Source: Verrucomicrobiota bacterium (GTDB lineage: Bacteria > Verrucomicrobiota > Verrucomicrobiia > Limisphaerales > UBA11358). From it: DNA of 17,992 bases. How positions within the stretch are numbered: the first letter of the stretch is position 1; every line of letters starts with the position of its first letter. Location: assembly GCA_026225155.1 (NCBI GenBank), contig JAMFSG010000173.1:1-17992 (forward strand). The letters are read 5' to 3'. Under the pieces are notes generated by a model. It saw only the letters and a list, made by a program, of their open reading frames with translations. It made no database searches and was not told the DNA's origin. The position numbers were made by a program, and so were the translations under genes. Positions 1 through 7,502 of the stretch are shown piece after piece.

Positions 1-978
1 GCGCCGGAATTTCAATTGCCGGAATACAAAGGTTTGCCCGCAAAAGTGGAAACGAAATCCGTCGCGGACGAGGACGTGGCCAAAGCGCTCGAACTGTTGC
101 GCGGCCAGCACGCAAAATTCGAAACGGTTTCGCGTGAATTGAAAGACGGCGACATCGCGGTCGTGAATTACACCGGCACGAGCGACGGCCAGCCGTTGAC
201 GACTTTTGCGCCGACGGCCAAAGGTTTGACGGAGCAAAAAGGTTTTTGGGTTGAGATCAAACCCGGTTCGTTCATCGCCGGTTTCAGCGAACAATTGGTC
301 GGCGCGAAAGCGGGCGACAAACGCACGGTGAATGTTGATTTTCCTGCCGATTTCGTGGCGAAAGAATTGTCCGGCAAAAAAGGCGTTTACGAAGTCGAAG
401 TCGTCGAAGTGAAGGAAAAAATCCTGCCGGAATTGAACGACGAACTTGCAAAAAAATATGGCGCGGAAAATCTGGAAAAATTGCAAGCCGGTGTCCGGGT
501 TGATTTGGAAAACGAGTTGAAACTATCTCGGTCTCGCTCAATCAGCCAACAAGTTACACAAGCATTGTTGGAAAAAGTAAATTTTGAATTGCCGGAATCG
601 GCGGTCGCGGCGGAAACGCGCAATGTCGTTTACAATCTTGTTCGCCAAAGCACGCAGCGCGGTGTGCAGCGCGACTTGATCGAAAAACAAAAAGACGAAA
701 TTTACGCGGCGGCGGCGGGCAACGCGAAGGAACGCGTGCGCCTGGCGTTCATCGTGCAAAAAATCGCCGAGCAGGAAAAAATCCAGGTTTCGCAGGAAGA
801 TGCGATGCGCCGCGCGCAATCGCTGGCGATGATGAACCAGGTTCCGATTGACCAGTTCGTCAAGGATTTGCAGCAGCGCAACGGCGTAAACGAATTATAC
901 GAACAGGTGTTGCACGAAAAAGTTTTGGAATTGCTGGAAAAAAATGCCGCCGTCACGGAAATCGCCGTGGTGAAGTGA
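1..978 (+). CDS. tig: Trigger factor, ribosome-associated chaperone (5' end outside window)
   Basis: Trigger factor binds the ribosome exit tunnel, shields nascent chains in the cytoplasm and has an FKBP-type prolyl isomerase domain. The frame is open from base 1, so the start and the N-terminal ribosome-binding domain (about 110 residues in the family) lie upstream. The 325 visible residues begin in the linker. An FKBP-like domain follows at about visible residues 50-137 (GDIAVVNYTG, then a PGSFIAGFSEQLVGAKAGD stretch), then KILPELNDELAKKYG and a long helical C-terminal domain typical of the family. The stop is TGA, 40 bases before the tolC-like gene on the same strand, so the two may be co-transcribed. 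In many bacteria clpP/clpX follows tig, but not here. Identification is confident; the true start cannot be seen. Confidence 0.93.
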   Translation, partial: APEFQLPEYKGLPAKVETKSVADEDVAKALELLRGQHAKFETVSRELKDGDIAVVNYTGTSDGQPLTTFAPTAKGLTEQKGFWVEIKPGSFIAGFSEQLVGAKAGDKRTVNVDFPADFVAKELSGKKGVYEVEVVEVKEKILPELNDELAKKYGAENLEKLQAGVRVDLENELKLSRSRSISQQVTQALLEKVNFELPESAVAAETRNVVYNLVRQSTQRGVQRDLIEKQKDEIYAAAAGNAKERVRLAFIVQKIAEQEKIQVSQEDAMRRAQSLAMMNQVPIDQFVKDLQQRNGVNELYEQVLHEKVLELLEKNAAVTEIAVVK

Positions 979-1018
979 GTTACCTGTCGGCCACGCGGGA
1001 CGTCTGGTTTGGTTTGCC

Positions 1019-2512
1019 ATGAAAAAATTCACCGCCGTTTTTGTTTTCGCCGCCGCGCTGGCGTCGGTCCGCGCGCAAACGAATGTGCCGCCGGCCGCGA
1101 CGCTGTCATTGCAAGATTGCATCACCGAGGCGTTGAAGCACAACTTCGACGTGCAGGTGAAGCGTTACGATCCGCAGGTTTCGCTTTACGAACTTTACGC
1201 AGCCTATGCCGGCTACGATCCGTCGTTCAGCATTTCTGGTTCGCATTCCTACAACAAAAGCGGACAGGTGGATGATCCGCCTTTTAATTCAATCAACGTT
1301 TACGATCAGGACAATTACTCTTCGGACATCGGCGGCGGAACGCCGTGGGGCATGACGTATGATCTTTTCGGCAAGATCGGCAAAAGCGCCGGCTCAAGCA
1401 TCCCGGTCACGTCGGATAATAATTTTAACGGTTCGAGCGGGCAGGTGGGCGTGGATTTGACGCAGCCGTTGCTGAAAAATCTTTGGATTGATAGCACGCG
1501 CTTGAACATCACGGCGGCGAAAAATAATCTGAAATCTTCCGAGCAGGGATTGCGCGGGCAATTGATCAAGACGGTCGCGGCGATTGAAAATGCCTATTAT
1601 GAATTGATTTACGCGCGTGAAAATCTGCAGGTGCAACGGGAAGCGCAGACGCTGTCGCAGACGCAGTTGGATCAGGACAAGCAGCGGATGCAGATCGGCA
1701 CGCTGGCGCAGTTGAGCGTGGAGCAGGACGAATCGCAGCTCGCGCAGAACAAGGCAAATGTCATCAAGGCGGAATTCACTCTGGCGACCGACCAGAACAC
1801 GTTGAAGAATCTCATCACGGACAATTACAAGCTCTGGCACGACACGGACCTCACGCCGTCGGAATCGCTCGAAGCCGACAAACAGTTGTTCGACCTGCAA
1901 GACAGTTGGGGCAAAGGCCTGACATTGCGCCCTGATTTATTGCAGCAGCAACTGACCCTTGAGCAGCAAGGCATCCTGTTGAAATTCGACCGCAACCAGC
2001 TTTTTCCCGAACTCGATCTGATCGGTAGCTACGGCTACAACGGTGCCGGCAATGATTTTCAAGGCAGCTATAATCAGTTCGGCCAGGCGAACCGGCCGTT
2101 TTATAGTTATGGTGCGCAACTGTCTGTTCCAGTGGGCGACATCAAGGCGCGGAACACTTTAAAATCCGACAAGGTCACCAAGGCGCAGTATTTGCTGGAA
2201 CTTAAGCAGCTGGAGCAAAATATTTTGGTGGAGATTGACAACGCGGTGAAACAGGCGCAATCCGCCTGGGAAAGCGTGGAAGCCACGAAGGAAGCGCGCA
2301 TTTACGCCGAAGCCGCCCTGGACGCCGAACAAAAAACCTACGCCGTCGGGAAGGCCACGACGTTTGAAGTGTTGCAATATCAAAACAATCTCACCGCCGC
2401 GCGCTCGCAGGAAATCCGCGCGCTCGCCGATTACGAAGAAGCGCTTTCCAATCTTGCGCAACAGGAAGGCAGCACGCTTCAGCGTCGCGGTTTGGATGTC
2501 GTGGTGAAGTGA
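1019..2512 (+). CDS. TolC-family outer membrane efflux protein
   Basis: Outer-membrane channel protein of the TolC/OEP family, 497 residues, the usual length for type I secretion or RND efflux partners. Residues 1-19 form a signal peptide (charged MKK, hydrophobic core, VRA before Gln20). The mature part opens with LSLQDCITEALKHNFDVQVK, the classic first OEP helix, and contains long Gln/Ala-rich coiled-coil stretches (about 175-255 and 370-485) that would form the periplasmic helical barrel. No inner-membrane transporter or adaptor gene is adjacent, so the substrate is unknown. There is no convincing Shine-Dalgarno before the ATG. The gene ends one base from the stop of the convergent protease gene, leaving no room for a private terminator. 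Confidence 0.9.
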   Translation: MKKFTAVFVFAAALASVRAQTNVPPAATLSLQDCITEALKHNFDVQVKRYDPQVSLYELYAAYAGYDPSFSISGSHSYNKSGQVDDPPFNSINVYDQDNYSSDIGGGTPWGMTYDLFGKIGKSAGSSIPVTSDNNFNGSSGQVGVDLTQPLLKNLWIDSTRLNITAAKNNLKSSEQGLRGQLIKTVAAIENAYYELIYARENLQVQREAQTLSQTQLDQDKQRMQIGTLAQLSVEQDESQLAQNKANVIKAEFTLATDQNTLKNLITDNYKLWHDTDLTPSESLEADKQLFDLQDSWGKGLTLRPDLLQQQLTLEQQGILLKFDRNQLFPELDLIGSYGYNGAGNDFQGSYNQFGQANRPFYSYGAQLSVPVGDIKARNTLKSDKVTKAQYLLELKQLEQNILVEIDNAVKQAQSAWESVEATKEARIYAEAALDAEQKTYAVGKATTFEVLQYQNNLTAARSQEIRALADYEEALSNLAQQEGSTLQRRGLDVVVK

Positions 2513-2513
2513 C

Positions 2514-3218
2514 TTACCAAAAATTCCACGCCGGTTTCCAGACGACCCAAATGCCGAGCAGCAAATTCGTGATCGCGTGCGCCGTCATCGCGTCGCCCAC
2601 GCAGTTTTTGCGGAGCACGAGCCATTGAAACGCTGCGCCGCAGAAAATTCCCGCCAGCCATTCGTTGTGGGAAAAACCAAAAACCGCCGCCGTCGCCAAA
2701 AACGGAACGGGCAAAAATTTATTCAGCGGCACGGATAAAAAATTCTGGCTCGCCACATAGCGATACAAAAACGAACGATAAAAAGTTTCTTCCAGCGGCG
2801 GCACGATGAAGGTTGAGCCAAGAATTCTGACAACGATAAAAAACCACGCAAGCGCGGAGCCAGCGCCGAATTGTTCGTTCGGATTCCAGATGAACGCCGG
2901 TTTTCCGGGCGGATGCGAAATCCCCAATTTTATCCACAGCGAATTTTGCGTCGTCCATTCGCCGGAAATGCCAACCCAAACGGCGAACACCGCAATACCG
3001 ACCGCGACCGCTTCCCAACTGAACGCCCAGCGCATTTCGGCGACGAACGGGCGCATCTCAAAAATCAGCCAAAGTCCGACGAGCGTTTTGGCGAAATAAA
3101 ACCAAAACGCGGAAGCCGCTCCGAACCGGCCTTGCAACGCCGTCAGCAAAACGAAAATGACAAACGGCGCCACGCGCGCCGCCGTTGGCGAATTTAAAAA
3201 ATATTTCCGCAGCAACAT
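2514..3218 (-). CDS. CPBP/CAAX-type intramembrane protease, PEP-CTERM-associated flavour
   Basis: Polytopic membrane protein of 234 residues with the CPBP (Abi/CAAX) signature: EETFYR at 143-148 gives the paired glutamates and arginine, His184 lies in FGFSHNEW, and His214 plus Asn218 in AHAITNLL. The family comprises glutamate-dependent intramembrane endopeptidases. The overall pattern (a WNP motif near 111, VPPLEETFYRSFLYR, FGFSHNEWLAGIFCG, a Trp-rich C-terminus) resembles from memory the 'CAAX prenyl protease-related' branch seen beside exosortase/PEP-CTERM loci, but I cannot run the profile. The start lies 3 bases after the gspB-like stop, so it is the last gene of a tight three-gene operon. 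No exosortase is visible. The general family is secure; the PEP-CTERM link is inference. Confidence 0.85.
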   Translation of the reverse strand: MLLRKYFLNSPTAARVAPFVIFVLLTALQGRFGAASAFWFYFAKTLVGLWLIFEMRPFVAEMRWAFSWEAVAVGIAVFAVWVGISGEWTTQNSLWIKLGISHPPGKPAFIWNPNEQFGAGSALAWFFIVVRILGSTFIVPPLEETFYRSFLYRYVASQNFLSVPLNKFLPVPFLATAAVFGFSHNEWLAGIFCGAAFQWLVLRKNCVGDAMTAHAITNLLLGIWVVWKPAWNFW

Positions 3219-3221
3219 TGT

Positions 3222-3707
3222 TCAATTGCCCATGCTGATTTTTATTTCCTGGCCGTTCGTGTCGGTGAGCGTCACGGCGTATTTGGAGATTCCCTTCACG
3301 CGATACTGGCGAAATTTGTCGCCCGGGCTGATGGTTTTTCCGTCAAGGATTGCCGTCGGCGCGGTGGGTGAATAAAAAATTCCCTGCAACTTCGGCAAAA
3401 TTACCGCGGCAACCGGCGGCGGCGGCAGCGGCGCGGGCGGTTGGAAAACCGGCACGATGTCGGCGACGGTTTGCGTGGACAAGATGGCTTCCTGTTTTGC
3501 GATGGCTTTATGGATGGTGTGATGGGCTGATCCCCAACCGATGAAAAAAATCGCGGCGAAAATCAGGATGATGATGAAAACGGGAATGATCCAACCAAAA
3601 AAAACATTGGGCTTGTCCGGCGGCGGTTCGCGCGATGGGAGCGGAATCAGCGCGGGGGACGATGGCGTTTGCCGCGCGCGTTTCAAGGCATCGTTGATTT
3701 CGCTCAT
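3222..3707 (-). CDS. GspB-like single-span membrane protein
   Basis: A 161-residue bitopic protein: a short cytoplasmic N-terminus beginning MSEINDALKRARQ, one membrane segment at about 36-58, a periplasmic Pro-rich linker (90-100), and a small C-terminal domain (104-159, LPKLQGIFYSPTAPTAILDG then ISPGDKF and VTLTDTNGQEIKI). That domain resembles the type II secretion protein B (GspB/ExeB) domain. GspB partners work with a GspA/ExeA ATPase to help place the secretin through peptidoglycan. The start is chosen at 3707, although the frame stays open further upstream, because this ATG overlaps the ATPase stop as ATGA. No secretin or other Gsp gene is in the window. The domain match is from memory, hence moderate confidence. 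Confidence 0.62.
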   Translation of the reverse strand: MSEINDALKRARQTPSSPALIPLPSREPPPDKPNVFFGWIIPVFIIILIFAAIFFIGWGSAHHTIHKAIAKQEAILSTQTVADIVPVFQPPAPLPPPPVAAVILPKLQGIFYSPTAPTAILDGKTISPGDKFRQYRVKGISKYAVTLTDTNGQEIKISMGN

Positions 3708-4519
3708 GTATGGATGTCGCCTTCGAGTTCGCGGATGGCTCTTCCGGCCATCCAATAATTGATCTGATTGCTGCGTTCGACAAAACCGGCCAGCAACGCC
3801 TTGTCGCAAACTGCGTTCACCAACCGCGGCACACCTTGACTGTAACGGAAAATGCGCCAGACCGCCGGGCCAGTAAATGTCGGCAAACCGCCGGATCCAG
3901 CCAAAGCCAGCCGATGCCGAATATACTCGCCGACTTCCGCCCGCGTCAACGCCTGCAAATGATACCGCACCGTGATGCGTTGGCGCAGTTGTTTCAAACG
4001 CGGACTGTTCAAGCGTTCCCGCAATTCCGGCTGCCCCATCAAAACGATCTGCAATAATTTCCGGTCGTCCGTTTCAATGTTGGAAATCAACCGCACTTGT
4101 TCCAGCAAATCTTCCGTCAAATTCTGCGCTTCATCAATGATCAGAACCGTCTCCTTGCCCGCCAACGTTTGCTTCAACAAAAAATCGCTGATCGCCGCGA
4201 TCGTTTCCAAGCGATCTTTGCCTTTCACATCGAGGCCATATTCGGTCGCGATGGCTTTCATCAATTCATCACCGCTCAAAACCGGATTCAAGATCAATGC
4301 CGTGGAAAATTTCGCATCCAACTGTTCCAGCAACGCGCGACACAACGTTGTTTTGCCCGCGCCGATCTCACCCGTGAGCTGGACAAAACCTTTGCGCTCG
4401 CGGATGCCATAAAGCAGATGATTGAACGCCTCGCGATGTTTGGTGCTGTGGAAAAGAAAACGTGGGTTCGGCGTGATGTCGAATGGCATCTGTTTCAAGC
4501 TGTAAAATTCCAAATACAC
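3704..4519 (-). CDS. ExeA/GspA-like AAA ATPase
   Basis: An AAA ATPase of 271 residues. It starts MYLEFYSLKQMPFDITPNP, the hallmark opening of ExeA/GspA and related 'secretion ATPases'. Walker A is GEIGAGKTT (50-58), Walker B VLIIDEAQNL (125-134), sensor 1 near QIVLMGQPEL (157-166), an arginine cluster LRQRI at 178-182 and sensor-2 GVPRLVN (229-235). ExeA of Aeromonas carries a C-terminal peptidoglycan-binding domain; this protein ends after the ATPase module and has no membrane segment, so it is probably cytosolic and acts through the GspB-like partner encoded next. The only suitable start is GTG at 4519. Alternatives are a PEP-CTERM-locus ATPase or a transposition-type ATPase; the context favours secretion. 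Confidence 0.86.
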   Translation of the reverse strand: MYLEFYSLKQMPFDITPNPRFLFHSTKHREAFNHLLYGIRERKGFVQLTGEIGAGKTTLCRALLEQLDAKFSTALILNPVLSGDELMKAIATEYGLDVKGKDRLETIAAISDFLLKQTLAGKETVLIIDEAQNLTEDLLEQVRLISNIETDDRKLLQIVLMGQPELRERLNSPRLKQLRQRITVRYHLQALTRAEVGEYIRHRLALAGSGGLPTFTGPAVWRIFRYSQGVPRLVNAVCDKALLAGFVERSNQINYWMAGRAIRELEGDIHT

Positions 4520-4560
4520 GCGTGATTTTTAGCACAATTCGTGCCTAAAAGACAGAAAAG

Positions 4561-4650
4561 CCCGAAATCAAGATCGGGTGGTTCACAAATAATGGTAGGG
4601 ACAGCGCGCTGCGCTGTCCGCCATCGCCGAGCGAAGCGTCAGGCGACGGC
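4561..4650. repeat. REP-like double hairpin between hisC and exeA
   Basis: The 155 bases between the hisC stop and the exeA start hold no gene. They contain a perfect 9-base inverted repeat, GGACAGCGC at 4599-4607 and GCGCTGTCC at 4611-4619 with a 3-base loop, directly followed by a second stem, GCCATCGCC (4620-4628) with GGCGACGGC (4642-4650), one mismatch. A smaller CCCGA/TCGGG pair lies at 4561-4578. Two adjacent GC-rich stems resemble bacterial REP doublets. There is no T-run, so a simple intrinsic terminator is unlikely, though the stems could stabilise the 3' end of the his transcript. Confidence 0.65.
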
Positions 4651-4674
4651 AACGCTGGGTTTGGAATCCGAAGC

Positions 4675-5793
4675 TTACAAAATCCGGCGAACTGCTTTGA
4701 CCAACGCTTCCGCTTCTTTTTGCGTGCCGATGGTGATGCGCAAAAACTGATTTATCTCCGGCGCGCTGAACCAGCGGACGAGAATTTTTTGGTCGCGCAA
4801 TTTCTGCAACCAATCTTTTGCGGGTAACAATGGCGGTTGCGCGAGAATGAAATTCGTCTGGCTTGGCAATACTTGAAAATCAAGTTTCGTTAATTCGTGT
4901 GAAAGCCATTCGCGCGTCGCGATGATTTTTTTGAAATTGGCGCGATAATATTTCAGATCGTCCAATGTCGCTTCGGCGGCAATCTGGCCGAGGCCGTTCA
5001 CGTTGTAACTGTCACGGATTTTATCCAGCGCCGCGATGAGTTCCGCATTGCCGACAAAATAGCCGACGCGTTGAAAACACAGCGAATACGCCTTGGAAAA
5101 AGTCCGCGCAACCAAAACGTGTGGAAATTTCAACGCCAGTTTCATCGCATTTTCATCCGCGAAATCAACATAAGCCTCGTCCAAAACGACGACGCCTTTT
5201 TGCGCGCGACATAATTTTTCTAGTTCAGAAGTTTTGCAACCGCGACCGCTCGGTGCATTCGGCGTCGTCACCAAAGTCAGCGCCGCATTGAAATCCCATT
5301 TTTTTCCGCGCTTCAATTCCGCAACGTTCGGCAGCGAAAAATCCGGATTCAACGCCACGACATTTTTTCTTGCGCCATGAATATCCGCCAAAACCGGATA
5401 TAGCGAATAACTCGGCGTGAAATATTGCACCGTCGCTTTCGCCAAATTTTTCCCATCTTCCATCTTCCATCTTCCATCTCCTGATTTCGGCTCGACAAAA
5501 CATTTGACCGCCAGCGCCAAAACTTCATCTGAGCCGTTGCCGATGATGATATTTTCCGGCTGGCAGCCGTGCAGCTTCGCCAATTTCTCGCGCAAGATTT
5601 GCGCCGTCGGATTCGGATACAGCCGCAGCCGCGCGTCCGTCGCTTTGCGCACCGCCGCCAAAACTTTCGGCGACGGCGGAAACGGATTTTCATTCGTGTT
5701 GAGCTTGATCAACCCTTTGATCTTCGGCTGCTCGCCCGGAACGTAAGCGTGCAAGTCGTGGACGAGCGGACGGATAAATTTTGAAACTTTCAT
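4675..5793 (-). CDS. hisC: Histidinol-phosphate aminotransferase
   Basis: PLP enzyme that converts imidazole acetol phosphate and glutamate to histidinol phosphate. It has 372 residues, slightly longer than usual. Motifs: NENPF (34-38) at the substrate pocket, NGSDE (86-90), TPNAPSGR (177-184), DEAYVDF (205-211), Schiff-base Lys234 in TFSKAYSL, Arg242 and Arg352 (LRITIGT) for substrate binding. The usual SKxxGLAGxRxGY motif here reads SKAYSLCFQRVGY. Residues 105-114 are encoded by a 7-base tandem repeat and form an insertion in a loop. The gene lies 6 bases after the HAD-protein stop, in the hisD operon. No Shine-Dalgarno is evident. Confidence 0.95.
   Translation of the reverse strand: MKVSKFIRPLVHDLHAYVPGEQPKIKGLIKLNTNENPFPPSPKVLAAVRKATDARLRLYPNPTAQILREKLAKLHGCQPENIIIGNGSDEVLALAVKCFVEPKSGDGRWKMEDGKNLAKATVQYFTPSYSLYPVLADIHGARKNVVALNPDFSLPNVAELKRGKKWDFNAALTLVTTPNAPSGRGCKTSELEKLCRAQKGVVVLDEAYVDFADENAMKLALKFPHVLVARTFSKAYSLCFQRVGYFVGNAELIAALDKIRDSYNVNGLGQIAAEATLDDLKYYRANFKKIIATREWLSHELTKLDFQVLPSQTNFILAQPPLLPAKDWLQKLRDQKILVRWFSAPEINQFLRITIGTQKEAEALVKAVRRIL
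5454..5481. repeat. 7-base tandem repeat inside hisC
   Basis: Three exact copies of CATCTTC (5454-5460, 5461-5467, 5468-5474) and a variant CATCTCC (5475-5481). On the coding strand this encodes GDGRWKMEDG, residues 105-114 of HisC, a low-complexity loop unlike the surrounding protein. Seven is not a multiple of three, so gain or loss of one unit would shift the frame of hisC. Confidence 0.9.
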
Positions 5794-5799
5794 TGCTAT

Positions 5800-6126
5800 T
5801 CAATCAACATGCTTTGAAATAATTCTGTCCGCCATTGCAGCCCAAGATGATTCCTCTTGAACATTAAAAACGAAAGGCGCAACAGCCGTTTGAGGCATAT
5901 CATCAATAATGATGTCAGGCTTTGAAGCGTAACCTTCAAATAAATCTGTCAAACCGTGCAACGTTGCAATTTTTTTTGCGTAATCAACGCCAACTGAAGA
6001 CCACAAAAATAAATGGCATCCTTTGGTTTTTAGTTTCGCCAAACTTTCTTTTGCGCCTGTCAAAAGTTTTCCGTTTGCATCAACTAAAGTTAAATCAACA
6101 TCAACAAACACGTTTGCATTTTTCAT
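5800..6126 (-). CDS. Small HAD-superfamily protein inserted between hisD and hisC
   Basis: A HAD-fold protein of 108 residues. Motif I is FVDVDLTLVD (Asp9 nucleophile, Asp11 acid/base), motif II LWSS (Ser43), motif III Lys69 in SKPDIIIDD with Asp75/Asp76. All catalytic positions of a HAD phosphatase are present, but there is no cap domain. The start at 6126 is preferred over an upstream in-frame ATG because it overlaps the hisD stop as ATGA. Base composition is about 38% GC by hand count, far below hisD (roughly 55-65% in lines checked), which suggests later acquisition. Position in a his operon invites the idea of a histidinol-phosphate phosphatase, but HisN/HisB enzymes are larger and nothing here proves the substrate. 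Confidence 0.76.
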   Translation of the reverse strand: MKNANVFVDVDLTLVDANGKLLTGAKESLAKLKTKGCHLFLWSSVGVDYAKKIATLHGLTDLFEGYASKPDIIIDDMPQTAVAPFVFNVQEESSWAAMADRIISKHVD

Positions 6127-7415
6127 TTGATTCTCGTTTCTGCTGATTTTCCATGCGCGTCCAAACCTTCGAGCTCGGCGAATTTTTTCACCGACTTCAG
6201 CGCTTTTTTGAGCGAGGCAGAAGTATATTCCACCACGCTCGTGCGGCGTTGGAATTGATCCACGGTCAGGCCGGCGAAACTTGCGCCCGCGCCGTCGGTC
6301 GGCAAAACGTGGCTCGGGCCGGCGACGTAATCGCCCAAAACAGTCGGCGAAAACGCGCCGAGAAAAATCGCGCCCGCCGTCACGATCTGGTCGGAAACTT
6401 GGCGCGCGTTGCGCGTGACGATTTCGCAATGTTCCGGCGCGAGCTGGTTCGTCAGCGCAATTCCGTCGGCGAGCGATTTCACCAAAATCAGCCAGCCGTT
6501 GTTTTGCAGCGCGCGCGAAATGAATTCTTTGCGCGCGAGTTTTGGCAATTGTCTGGCGATTTCACTTTCGACCGTTTTCAAAATTTTCGGCGACGTCGTC
6601 ACGAGCCAGGTGCGTTCGTGGCCGGAACCGTGTTCGGCCTGCGCGAGCAGATCGGCGGCGGCAAATTTTGGATTCGCGGTTTCGTCGGCAAGGATCAAAA
6701 CGTCGCTCGGGCCGGCAAGCAGGTCAATCGCCACGCGCCCCACGAGCAAACGCTTGGCCATGCTGACGTAGGCGTTGCCAGGACCGAAAATTTTCTGCAC
6801 GCGCTTAATGGTTTTTGTGCCATAAGCGAGTGCGGCAATCGCCTGCGCGCCGCCGACACGATAAATCTCCGTCGCGCCCGCCGCGCGCGCGGCAAACAAA
6901 ATCGCCGGATTGATCGAGCCATCTTTGCCACACGGCGTCGTCACGACGATCTCTTTGCAACCTGCGACTTTGGCGAGCGTGATAGTCATCAGCGCGGTCG
7001 AGACGAGCGGCGCGGTGCCGCCGGGAATGTAAATGCCGACGCGCGTGAACGGATCAAATTTTTCACCGACGCTCGCGCCGTGAGAATTTTTCGACTGCCA
7101 ATTTTTCCGCAACGATTTTTTGGCAAAGAATGCGACGTTCTTTTCAGCTTCGGCAACAGCGGCGCGCAAGAAATCATCTGCCTTGATCGAAGCCGACAAT
7201 AATTCCGCCTGCGTCACGGCGAGTTGTTCCGCAGAAAGCTTTGCGCCGTCAAATCTTTCCGTGAATTCTAGAACCGCATCGTCGCCGCGCACAAACACAT
7301 CGTGCAAAATCGCTTTGGTGCGCTGCTCGATTTCCGCATCAAACAAACTGCCATCAGCGGAAAGTTCGCGCAATTTGGCGGAAAAATCTTTGTCGGTGTA
7401 ACGGGCAATCTTCAT
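6123..7415 (-). CDS. hisD: Histidinol dehydrogenase
   Basis: Zinc- and NAD-dependent enzyme for the last two oxidations of histidine synthesis, from histidinol to histidine. Full length at 430 residues. Zinc ligands align with the E. coli enzyme: Gln259 and His262 (DLLAQAEHGSGH), Asp362 (LGDYVAGPSH) and His421 (LDAHGKSAE). The catalytic Glu328-His329 pair is in QLAPEHCEIV, and the NAD-binding part includes VGIYIPGGTAPL and KIFGPGNAYVSMAK. The stop overlaps the HAD-protein start by four bases, so it heads a hisD-HAD-hisC operon. It is divergent from pyrF across 87 bases. The ATG at 7415 lacks a strong Shine-Dalgarno. Confidence 0.98.
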   Translation of the reverse strand: MKIARYTDKDFSAKLRELSADGSLFDAEIEQRTKAILHDVFVRGDDAVLEFTERFDGAKLSAEQLAVTQAELLSASIKADDFLRAAVAEAEKNVAFFAKKSLRKNWQSKNSHGASVGEKFDPFTRVGIYIPGGTAPLVSTALMTITLAKVAGCKEIVVTTPCGKDGSINPAILFAARAAGATEIYRVGGAQAIAALAYGTKTIKRVQKIFGPGNAYVSMAKRLLVGRVAIDLLAGPSDVLILADETANPKFAAADLLAQAEHGSGHERTWLVTTSPKILKTVESEIARQLPKLARKEFISRALQNNGWLILVKSLADGIALTNQLAPEHCEIVTRNARQVSDQIVTAGAIFLGAFSPTVLGDYVAGPSHVLPTDGAGASFAGLTVDQFQRRTSVVEYTSASLKKALKSVKKFAELEGLDAHGKSAETRIK

Positions 7416-7429
7416 CCCAACAGCTTCCC

Positions 7430-7494
7430 GTTTTCAGTTTTCAGTTTCAAGTTCCGAAAATCTGTGTTTCATCTGTGTTTCATCTGTGGCTAAA
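7430..7494. repeat. Intergenic repeat arrays between hisD and pyrF
   Basis: Two short arrays fill the divergent hisD/pyrF intergenic space. The first has 7-base units GTTTTCA, GTTTTCA, GTTTCAA (7430-7450). The second has 11-base units ATCTGTGTTTC (7460-7470 and 7471-7481) and ends ATCTGTGGCTAAA at 7482-7494. That 13-mer recurs exactly at 13622-13634 and as its complement at 14610-14622. It ends 8 bases before the pyrF ATG, so the promoter or leader of pyrF must lie within or across the repeat. Confidence 0.85.
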
Positions 7495-7502
7495 ATAAAT
7501 CC

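Noticed and set aside
6127..6429. N-terminal extension of the HAD protein to an upstream ATG
   Set aside because: The extension is Arg-rich shadow of hisD, and the ATG at 6126 overlaps the hisD stop and directly precedes the HAD motif I strand.
6153..7202. A 349-codon open frame on the plus strand opposite hisD
   Set aside because: Arg-rich, low-information translation with no motif; hisD on the other strand has all catalytic residues. It is a GC-rich antisense shadow.
7460..7494. Possible CRISPR or iteron array
   Set aside because: Units are 10-11 bases with no spacers, no cas genes and no replication gene nearby; only two or three units per site.
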